Origin: Oceanospirillaceae bacterium UBA1126
GTDB lineage: Bacteria; Pseudomonadota; Gammaproteobacteria; Pseudomonadales; Balneatricaceae
Direction: 5' to 3'
Assembly: GCA_002312935.1 (NCBI GenBank)
Contig: DCAT01000071.1
Span: 1,847-16,233, forward strand
DNA length: 14,387 nt
Below are positions 6,864-13,415 of this stretch, in pieces (position 1 is the first letter of the stretch; each line of letters begins with the position of its first letter). A program made the translations under genes and the position numbers. The notes under the pieces are model-generated. The model saw only the letters and a program-made list of their open reading frames with translations. It was not told the origin of the DNA and did no database searches.

Positions 6864-6989
6864 TTTTATAAGTCGCTAATAACTCTTTTATTACTAAAAC
6901 TAGAGACCAATAGATTAAATTTGACACAAAAATATGTACGCCTCGGGGCCAAAATCCAGGGAAATTAAAGTATCAGAAAGGTTCATAAT

Positions 6990-7859
6990 ATGACTATCTA
7001 TAATCTTGGATCAATTAATGTAGATCATCTTTACATGCTCGAAAGAATACCCAAACCAGGCGAAACACTATCCTCTTTAGAAACCCACATTACTATTGGA
7101 GGTAAGGGACTGAACATTTCAGTAGCAGCACACCGCTCAGGTGCAGATGTTCGCCACATTGGGGTTGTTGGTTCAACAGATACATCCGTTTTAGATATGA
7201 TTGCTGGTCTTGGATTGGATAGGGCTCTCATCTCTCAGGTAGATGTGCAAACTGGTCATGCAATTATCTATGTCGATGAAAACTCAGAAAATTCTATTGT
7301 TGTCCATGGTGGCGCAAACCTTTGCTTTTCGGAATCTCAGATTAGAACTGCTCTATCGAGTGCGCAACCCAATGATTGGCTAGTCCTACAAAACGAGACC
7401 AATGCGAATGAAATTGGGATTTCCATAGCTCGCGAGAAAGGTATGAAAATTGCGCTGGTAGCGGCGCCATTCAATGCCAAAAAAATGCCAGAACAAATAA
7501 AAAAAGTTGACTTAGTTTCGATGAACAAAACAGAGAGTGAACTATTTGAGGTGATCTCTGGCACATCAATTGGTAACTTAAAGAGCATAGACTTTTTGAT
7601 TACCTACGGGGCAGATGGCGCAGTTTTTTTGTCGGATGGAGTGACTCAAAGAATTGCTGCCCACAAGGTGCACTCAATCGATACTACTGGGGCTGGGGAT
7701 ACTTTTTTTGGCGTCTTTATGGCACATTACACACGTAGAGGCTGTGTCAAAACAGCACTAAAAAAAGCAAATGCAGCCGCCGCGATAATAGTCCAGCGCA
7801 GGGGAGTTGCTTCGGTAGTGCCCAGCCAAAAGGAGATAGACACTTTCCTAGAAACATAG
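6990..7859 (+). CDS. rbsK: Ribokinase
   Basis: Cytoplasmic PfkB-family kinase that phosphorylates D-ribose to ribose 5-phosphate with ATP. Visible motifs in order: GSINVDH with the sugar-binding Asp12, PKPGET, the glycine-rich GGKGLN (37-42), NKTE (179-182) which is the N-x-x-E metal motif, and DTTGAGDTF (231-239) carrying the anion hole and the catalytic base Asp237. The QRRGVASVVP stretch near 269-278 corresponds to the monovalent-cation loop region. At 289 residues it is about 20 shorter than E. coli RbsK, mostly in the segment after NKTE. The glycine motif reads GGKGLNIS where classic ribokinases have GGKGANQA, so it is a somewhat divergent member; other PfkB sugar kinases are possible, but the rbs setting makes ribokinase by far the best call. 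AGAAAGG precedes the ATG at a good spacing. First of the rightward pair with rbsR. Confidence 0.9.
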   Translation: MTIYNLGSINVDHLYMLERIPKPGETLSSLETHITIGGKGLNISVAAHRSGADVRHIGVVGSTDTSVLDMIAGLGLDRALISQVDVQTGHAIIYVDENSENSIVVHGGANLCFSESQIRTALSSAQPNDWLVLQNETNANEIGISIAREKGMKIALVAAPFNAKKMPEQIKKVDLVSMNKTESELFEVISGTSIGNLKSIDFLITYGADGAVFLSDGVTQRIAAHKVHSIDTTGAGDTFFGVFMAHYTRRGCVKTALKKANAAAAIIVQRRGVASVVPSQKEIDTFLET

Positions 7860-7894
7860 TTAAAATAGATGACCTTTAAGGACAACACCACCAA

Positions 7895-8911
7895 ATGGGG
7901 CATGAATATACTATGATAAAAACCTCAAAAGTAACAATAAAAGAGGTGGCAAAGGATGCTGGCGTCTCTGTTGGGACCGTCTCAAGGGTACTTGCAAAAA
8001 CGGCAGAGGTAAAACAGCCACTTCGAGAGCGAGTGAATCGTTCAATTATTAAATTGAAATATAAACCCAACCTCGCTGCCCGTGCACTTAGAGCCAATCA
8101 TGTAAATGTTATTGGCCTTATGGTTCCCGACATAACTAATCCTTATTTTGCCCAAGTCGCAAACCTGCTTGAAAGCGAAGCATCAAAAAAAGGGTATGCG
8201 CTTATTTTGGCTAGTTCTCACGGTGATGTTAATCATGAGGCTCGACAGTTTTCAGCCCTCCTTGATCATTCACCTAAGGGTATTGTTCTTATTCCAACTA
8301 GCGATACCATCAAAATGGAACTGCCAAAGAATATACGAATTTCGATCTTGGACCGCCCCTTAGCAGAAATGAATGCCATCGCACTAGACCAAGGGAAAAG
8401 TTCTGCTCTTGCCGCAGATCACCTTGTAGAATTAGGGCACAGAAAAATTGCATATATCGCTGGACCTCATGATATTCAGACATCAATAGAGCGTGAGGCA
8501 GGATTCTCCAATCGTATTGCAGAGCTTCAAAGTAAGAATGACTCTATTGAACTGACAATATTTCGTGGCCAGTTTGACTATACTTCCGGGGAAGCCATCG
8601 CCCGAGACATACTGTCTCTTGTGCAATCCAAGCGACCAACTGCTATCGCAGCTGCCAGTGACCAACAAGCGATTGGTGCTATCCGGGCAGCAACAGACAT
8701 GGGAGTATCAGTGCCAAATGAAGTCTCTGTAATAGGCTTTGACGATATCGTACTTGCAGAATTACTTGTTCCCCGACTCACAACTATACGTCAACCAGTT
8801 TACGATATGGTCATTGAAGCTTTAGACCAAATCCTTGGAAGGGATGACTCTATTTGCAATCAAAGGTACATGGGGGAACTCATTGTAAGGTCTACCACTG
8901 CTGCAGTTTAG
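7895..8911 (+). CDS. rbsR: LacI-family repressor of the ribose locus
   Basis: Transcription regulator of 338 residues (E. coli RbsR about 330). The N-terminal helix-turn-helix is plain: VTIKEVAKDAGVSVGTVSRVL (about residues 13-33), followed by the hinge helix YKPNLAARALR that inserts into the operator centre. The rest is a ribose-binding-protein-like sensor domain starting IGLMVPDITNPYFAQVANLLE. Members of this family bind palindromes as dimers and release them when the sugar binds. Its position 35 bases after rbsK and the palindromes upstream of rbsK and rbsD support the name RbsR. AAGGA lies about 12 bases before the chosen ATG; an in-frame ATG at 7913 would shorten the protein by six residues and leaves the HTH intact. 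Because rbsR lies downstream of the operators it probably represses its own synthesis. Confidence 0.88.
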   Translation: MGHEYTMIKTSKVTIKEVAKDAGVSVGTVSRVLAKTAEVKQPLRERVNRSIIKLKYKPNLAARALRANHVNVIGLMVPDITNPYFAQVANLLESEASKKGYALILASSHGDVNHEARQFSALLDHSPKGIVLIPTSDTIKMELPKNIRISILDRPLAEMNAIALDQGKSSALAADHLVELGHRKIAYIAGPHDIQTSIEREAGFSNRIAELQSKNDSIELTIFRGQFDYTSGEAIARDILSLVQSKRPTAIAAASDQQAIGAIRAATDMGVSVPNEVSVIGFDDIVLAELLVPRLTTIRQPVYDMVIEALDQILGRDDSICNQRYMGELIVRSTTAAV

Positions 8912-8938
8912 CGTTTAAACCACAAATGCATTACCACC

Positions 8939-8991
8939 CTTATCATGCAGATCCTTTACGGCACGGCTTTTTAGGCTGATAAGTTTATTAA
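8939..8991 (+). terminator. Weak stem-loop after rbsR
   Basis: CTTATCA (8939-8945) and TGATAAG (8977-8983) are perfect inverted arms across 31 bases, followed by TTTATT. The stem is AT-rich and the loop long, so it is only a tentative terminator for rbsK-rbsR. Nothing better was found between 8912 and 9074. Confidence 0.25.
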
Positions 8992-9074
8992 ACAAAGTGA
9001 GCTTGGACTGATTTTAGCTGTGGTGTTAAAGTGAGGCTTAACAGTTCAGTTGTCGGCGTTATCTGGAGTAGTAG

Positions 9075-10061
9075 ATGAATAAGCGAGCATTAGTCATTGA
9101 CGTCACCCGTGGCGAATTTATTGAAAGCCGCCATCAAGTTATTGCTGTTATTAGTGATGCCACAGGCAAGCGCCATAGCCAATGGGGTGATGTAGATCAG
9201 CAAGTGTTCCCCCGCTCCGCAGCTAAACCACTTCAAGCGCTGCCGCTTATGCTTAGTGGCGCTGCACAAGACCTCAACCTAAGCCAACAACAAGTAGCAA
9301 TGGCGTGTTCTAGCCACAATGGCGAAGCTCAGCACAGCCATCTAGTCACCCACTGGCTGGACCAATTAGGCATGACCTCTGAGCAGTTGGAGTGCGGCAG
9401 CCACTGGCCTTTATATCAGCCCGCTACCGTGGCCTTGGCCCAATCTGGTGAGGAGGCTTGCGCAGTGCACAACAACTGTTCTGGAAAGCATTGCGGTTTT
9501 TTGAGTTTTGCTCATCATCAAGGCATTGAACCAAAAGGTTATATTGACCACCAACACCCTGTTCAGCTGGCAGTGAATGATGCGATGGGCCGTATGATGG
9601 ACCTTAAAGTAGCTGACTTCCCTATGGGCATTGATGGCTGCTCTATTCCTACCTATGCCCTGCCCTTACCTCGCTTGGCCATGGCGTTCGCTCGCTTTGG
9701 TACTGGTGAACAACTACCCAACGATTGGCAAAAAGCCTGCCAAAGCCTATATCAGGCTATGATCAATGAACCTTTTTATGTGGCTGGTAGTGAGCGTCAC
9801 TGCACCCATGTTATGCAAGCTTACGGTGGTCAAGTGGCTTGTAAAACTGGTGCGGAAGGCGTGTTTGCAGCAGCAATCCCAAGCCTTGGTTTAGGTATTG
9901 CATTAAAAGCCTTGGACGGTACTACTCGCGCAGCTGAAGTAGCACTTAATGTGTTGTTAGATCACTTACACCTTAAGCCAATAGACCCTCAGTTTAAGCA
10001 ATATTTAGAGCTGCATAACCGCAATAAAATTCATGTATCAAATGTACAGGTGGCATTGTAG
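9075..10061 (+). CDS. L-asparaginase, Rhizobium etli ReAV-type (asparaginase II family)
   Basis: Hydrolyses L-asparagine to aspartate and ammonia; probably cytoplasmic since no signal peptide is seen. The 328-residue protein belongs to the family of R. etli asparaginase II, unrelated to the E. coli AnsA/AnsB enzymes. Key residues fall at the same numbers as I recall for ReAV: Ser48 and Lys51 in FPRSAAKPLQ, Ser80 in SSHNGE, Cys135 and Lys138 in NNCSGKH, and Cys189 in DGCS; the two cysteines and Lys138 form the zinc site there. Lys257 in ACKTGAEG probably matches the second catalytic lysine. All are intact, so an active enzyme is likely. GGAG lies six bases before the ATG. Single-gene unit: preceded by the rbs arm and closed by a strong terminator shared with pntB. 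Substrate is inferred from the family only. Confidence 0.88.
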   Translation: MNKRALVIDVTRGEFIESRHQVIAVISDATGKRHSQWGDVDQQVFPRSAAKPLQALPLMLSGAAQDLNLSQQQVAMACSSHNGEAQHSHLVTHWLDQLGMTSEQLECGSHWPLYQPATVALAQSGEEACAVHNNCSGKHCGFLSFAHHQGIEPKGYIDHQHPVQLAVNDAMGRMMDLKVADFPMGIDGCSIPTYALPLPRLAMAFARFGTGEQLPNDWQKACQSLYQAMINEPFYVAGSERHCTHVMQAYGGQVACKTGAEGVFAAAIPSLGLGIALKALDGTTRAAEVALNVLLDHLHLKPIDPQFKQYLELHNRNKIHVSNVQVAL

Positions 10062-10110
10062 AAGGTTACGCAATTTTAGCGTTACAACACTCGCTTTTTC
10101 ATCAGACACA

Positions 10111-10153
10111 AAAAAGCCCTTAGGCCATTTCTACAATGACCTAAGGGCTTTTT
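10111..10153. terminator. Strong bidirectional Rho-independent terminator
   Basis: AAAAAGCCCTTAGG (10111-10124) and CCTAAGGGCTTTTT (10140-10153) form 14 perfect pairs; CATT (10126-10129) and AATG (10135-10138) can extend the stem after one mismatch. A-tract and T-tract flank the GC-rich part symmetrically, so the same structure can terminate the asparaginase transcript on the plus strand and the pntAB transcript on the minus strand. It lies between the two stop codons. Confidence 0.92.
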
Positions 10154-10167
10154 AAAAAACTATGTCG

Positions 10168-11553
10168 TCAAAGATTACTGGCTATTTGATCACACGAAGC
10201 TTTGGCATCACCAAATAACATTTTAGTGTTTTCCATAAAGAACAAAGGGTTCTGCACGCCAGCATAGCCCGATGCCATACCACGCTTAAACACAATCACT
10301 GTTTTAGCGTCCCACACTTCAAGCACTGGCATTCCTGCAATAGGGCTCCCAGGCTTTTTGGCGGCCGGGTTAACTGTGTCGTTAGCACCGATTACCAGCA
10401 CCACATCAGTGTTTGCAAAGTCATCATTGACTTCGTCCATCTCTAAAACAATGTCGTAAGGCACTTTAGCTTCTGCCAATAACACGTTCATATGACCTGG
10501 TAAACGACCCGCAACAGGGTGAATGCCAAAGCGCACTTCTACGCCTTGCGCTCGCAGTTTTTGAGTAATGTCCTGCACTTGATATTGGGCTTGCGCTACT
10601 GCCATGCCGTAGCCTGGAGTTATCACTACAGACCTAGCATTGGTTAACATACTGGCCACTTCTTCGGCAGTCGTGGGCTGTACTTCACCTTCTTCTTCGT
10701 CATCGCTTGCGATGGGGTCATTACCAAAACCACCCGCTATTACAGAGATAAATGAACGGTTCATCGCCCGACACATAATGTAGCTCAAAATTGCACCAGA
10801 AGAGCCTACCAAGGCACCTGTTACAATAAGCAAGTTATTACCTAGTAGGAAACCTGCTGCTGCAGCTGCCCAACCAGAGTATGAGTTAAGCATAGACACT
10901 ACAACCGGCATATCTGCGCCGCCAATAGAGGCTACTAAATGCCAACCAAATACTAAGGCAATAAGCGCCATAATAACTAGGTAGGTGTCATTGCCACCTT
11001 GGTTAACAAATTGCACCAACATTACTGCACTCACTAACAGAGCCAGTAAATTTAGCTTGTGCCGCTGGGGTAAGTTAAGGGCTTTAGAGGACATAATGCC
11101 TCGCAATTTACCAAACGCAACTAGTGACCCAGTAAAGGTAACTGCACCAATAAACACACCCAAAAACACTTCAACCAAGTGAATATTTTGCATCACTGGG
11201 GTGAGTTCTTGAGAGTGGTCTAAATAACTATTCACACCCACAAACACAGCCGCCAGACCCACAAAGCTGTGGAGAATTGCAACCAGTTCGGGCATTTCTG
11301 TCATGGCCACTCGTTTGGCCATATAAACGCCAATGGCAGAGCCAATGAGCATCGCAATGAGAATGTAGCTAAGGCCTGTAGTAAGGGCCATAACTTTAGG
11401 GCTTAGCAAAGTAGCTACTAGCGCTAGCGCCATGCCTATAATGCCAAGCCAGATGCCACGCTTAGCTGACTCTTGCTGGGATAATCCGCCAAGGGCCATG
11501 ATAAATAATACAGCGGCGATAACGTAAGCTGTGATAACCATACCTGCTTGCAT
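10168..11553 (-). CDS. pntB: Proton-translocating NAD(P) transhydrogenase, beta subunit
   Basis: Inner-membrane subunit that, with PntA, uses the proton gradient to reduce NADP+ with NADH. The 461-residue length matches E. coli PntB (462). The first 270 or so residues are a series of hydrophobic helices and include VAILHSFVGLAAV with His95, aligning with the conserved membrane His91 of E. coli. After an acidic linker (SDDEEEGE, about 283-290) comes the NADP(H)-binding domain III: TPGYGMAVAQAQ (312-323), GRLPGHMNVLLAEA, GANDTVNPAA (389-398) and KRGMASGYAG (423-432). Its ribosome-binding site TAGGAG overlaps the pntA stop codon. Terminated by the shared hairpin at 10111-10153. Confidence 0.96.
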   Translation of the reverse strand: MQAGMVITAYVIAAVLFIMALGGLSQQESAKRGIWLGIIGMALALVATLLSPKVMALTTGLSYILIAMLIGSAIGVYMAKRVAMTEMPELVAILHSFVGLAAVFVGVNSYLDHSQELTPVMQNIHLVEVFLGVFIGAVTFTGSLVAFGKLRGIMSSKALNLPQRHKLNLLALLVSAVMLVQFVNQGGNDTYLVIMALIALVFGWHLVASIGGADMPVVVSMLNSYSGWAAAAAGFLLGNNLLIVTGALVGSSGAILSYIMCRAMNRSFISVIAGGFGNDPIASDDEEEGEVQPTTAEEVASMLTNARSVVITPGYGMAVAQAQYQVQDITQKLRAQGVEVRFGIHPVAGRLPGHMNVLLAEAKVPYDIVLEMDEVNDDFANTDVVLVIGANDTVNPAAKKPGSPIAGMPVLEVWDAKTVIVFKRGMASGYAGVQNPLFFMENTKMLFGDAKASCDQIASNL

Positions 11554-11560
11554 TGGTCGT

Positions 11561-11566
11561 CTCCTA
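11561..11566 (-). promoter_or_regulatory. pntB ribosome-binding site overlapping the pntA stop codon
   Basis: The minus-strand sequence TAGGAG includes the TAG stop of pntA (11566-11564) and the GGAG used for pntB, whose ATG begins at 11553. Ribosomes ending pntA would cover the pntB start signal, suggesting translational coupling and balanced subunits. Confidence 0.65.
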
Positions 11567-13114
11567 TTTCTGGAACATTTTTAACATACGTTTGGTGACA
11601 TAAAAGCCACCAACGATGTTAATGGACGCGATGAGCACAGAGATCAAAGCAAGAACGGTAACAAGATTGAGCTCGTCACCTACCTGAAGCACAGCTCCCA
11701 CAACAATAATGCCAGACACCGCATTGGTGATGGCCATCAAAGGGGTATGCAAGGCATGTCTGACGTTCCAGACCACGTAATAACCAATAATGCATGACAA
11801 CACAAACACCGTAAAGTGGCCTAGGAAGGCGGCAGGCGCATTTAGCGCAATCCAACCTACCAACACAGCACTTGCTGCGCCTAGAGCATATTTCACAGCT
11901 GCCGACATTTCCTGCTTAGTCGGCTCCATAGGCGCACTATCTTGTTCTTTCTTTGGGGGTGCTGCAGCCACTTGAATAGGTGGTGCTGGCCAAGTGACTT
12001 CACCGTCTTTACTGATGGTAATGCCACGCATGATGGGGTCTTCAAAATCGATAACTAACTGGCCATTCTTTTCAGGGCAAAGCAGCTTTAGTAAATTTAC
12101 TAAGTTGGTGCCGTAGAGCTGTGAGGCTTGGCTGGGCAGACGAGCTGGCATGTCTGTGTAACCGATCACGGTCACTCCATTAGCGCTAGTGATCACTTTG
12201 CCGGGCTCGGTAAGGTCACAGTTACCACCGCCACCCGCAGCCAAATCTACAATCACGCTACCTGGCGTCATAGTAGATACCATTTCAGCAGTAATTAGCT
12301 TAGGTGCAGCTCTGCCAGGAATCATGGCCGTGGTAATAATAATATCCACTTCTTTGGCTTGCTCAGCAAATAAGGCCATTTCAGCTTCAATAAAGGCTTT
12401 ACTCATCACTTTAGCATAACCATCGCCAGAGCTACTTTCTTCCTCTAGCTCTACCTCTAAGAACTCTGCACCCATAGAGTTGATTTGTTCTTTCACTTCT
12501 GGCCGGGTATCAAAGGCTCGCACTATGGCGCCTAAGCTACCGGCTGCACCCAACGCTGCTAGACCTGCAACACCTGCACCTATAATAAGTACTTTAGCAG
12601 GAGGCACCTTACCTGCAGCAGTAATTTGGCCAGTAAAGAAACGGCCAAAGTGGTGGGCTGCTTCAATCACTGCACGATAGCCACCGATATTAGCCATGGA
12701 GCTTAAGGCATCCATAGACTGAGAGCGGGATATGCGCGGCACAGACTCCATGGACATGGCTGTAATATTTCGCTGCGCAAGCTGCTTAAGCTGTTCTTCG
12801 TTCTGAGCAGGCGCCATAAAGCTGATCAAATGACCACCATCTTTAAGCAGGTCTAACTCATGGCAAGCTTGGCTAGGGTGATCTAGAAGGGGATTTACTT
12901 TAAGCACCAAATCACTTTGGTACACCGCTTTGGTGTCGGCGTTAATAGACGCTCCAGCAGCTTCGTATGATGCATCATCAAAATTAGCTGCATGGCCTGC
13001 GTTTGATTCAATACAAACATCAAAGCCAAGTTTTATTAACTGTTCTACTGTTTTTGGGGTGGCGGCGACTCGAGTTTCGCCAACCATAGGTTCTTTGGGT
13101 ATACCGATAAGCAT
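11564..13114 (-). CDS. pntA: Proton-translocating NAD(P) transhydrogenase, alpha subunit
   Basis: Partner of PntB. The 516-residue chain (E. coli PntA 510) has the NAD(H)-binding domain I first: GIPKEPMVGETRVAATP at the N-terminus, RISRSQSMDALSSMANIGGYRAV (127-149), and the Rossmann loop GAGVAGLAAL (179-188) followed by the FDTRPEVKEQ stretch. A Pro/Lys/Gln-rich linker near 380-400 leads to four C-terminal membrane helices (about 405-510). This is the two-subunit gammaproteobacterial form; in many alphaproteobacteria the alpha chain is split into PntAA and PntAB, and it is not split here. First gene of a two-gene operon, ten bases before pntB including its stop-codon overlap with the ribosome-binding site. 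A short AGG-type ribosome-binding site precedes the ATG. The promoter should lie in 13115-13250 but no convincing hexamer pair was found. Confidence 0.96.
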   Translation of the reverse strand: MLIGIPKEPMVGETRVAATPKTVEQLIKLGFDVCIESNAGHAANFDDASYEAAGASINADTKAVYQSDLVLKVNPLLDHPSQACHELDLLKDGGHLISFMAPAQNEEQLKQLAQRNITAMSMESVPRISRSQSMDALSSMANIGGYRAVIEAAHHFGRFFTGQITAAGKVPPAKVLIIGAGVAGLAALGAAGSLGAIVRAFDTRPEVKEQINSMGAEFLEVELEEESSSGDGYAKVMSKAFIEAEMALFAEQAKEVDIIITTAMIPGRAAPKLITAEMVSTMTPGSVIVDLAAGGGGNCDLTEPGKVITSANGVTVIGYTDMPARLPSQASQLYGTNLVNLLKLLCPEKNGQLVIDFEDPIMRGITISKDGEVTWPAPPIQVAAAPPKKEQDSAPMEPTKQEMSAAVKYALGAASAVLVGWIALNAPAAFLGHFTVFVLSCIIGYYVVWNVRHALHTPLMAITNAVSGIIVVGAVLQVGDELNLVTVLALISVLIASINIVGGFYVTKRMLKMFQK

Positions 13115-13415
13115 GGAATTACCTGTGCGTTGGTAGAAAAAATCTAGCTAAAGGATTAGTGTATTTTATTACAACCTAGTTAAAAAAAACTTGGCAGTAC
13201 AGGTTTATCAACAACTAAGCTTAAGCGCAATAAAAATACTGCAATCAAAAGGCATACTGAATATATACAATAAATTGTGACACGTATACGAATAAATGGT
13301 GTGGGAGATAAGTATTAGCGATAGTGTGGCTTTCTGCCACCTGACTCCCAAGCTAGTGACAAAATCTAGCGCAATAGTTGGCCTAAACTTGTCACTAACG
13401 GGGGTATGCTTTTAG
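13115..13415. other. Intergenic region between the amidohydrolase and pntA
   Basis: This 301-base gap holds no gene I can support. The part next to pntA is AT-rich and should contain its promoter; a TAAAAT box reads toward pntA but lacks a good -35 partner. A small GTGGC/GCCAC hairpin (13326-13340) and a longer inverted repeat (13354-13397) lie near the end of the amidohydrolase gene. Confidence 0.6.
13354..13397. repeat. Inverted repeat TAGTGACAA / TTGTCACTA
   Basis: Perfect nine-base arms (13354-13362 and 13389-13397) separated by 26 bases, beginning about 18 bases beyond the amidohydrolase stop codon. No T-tract follows on either strand. It could be a weak, Rho-assisted transcript end for the amidohydrolase, an mRNA-stabilising hairpin or a protein-binding site. 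Confidence 0.4.

Noticed and set aside
6921..6926. Perfect TTGACA on the plus strand upstream of rbsK
   Set aside because: Nothing resembling a -10 box follows at 16-18 bases; the sequence there is CG-rich (CGGGGC).
13326..13340. GTGGC-TTTCT-GCCAC hairpin as a terminator of the amidohydrolase
   Set aside because: Five-pair stem with no T-tract on either strand.
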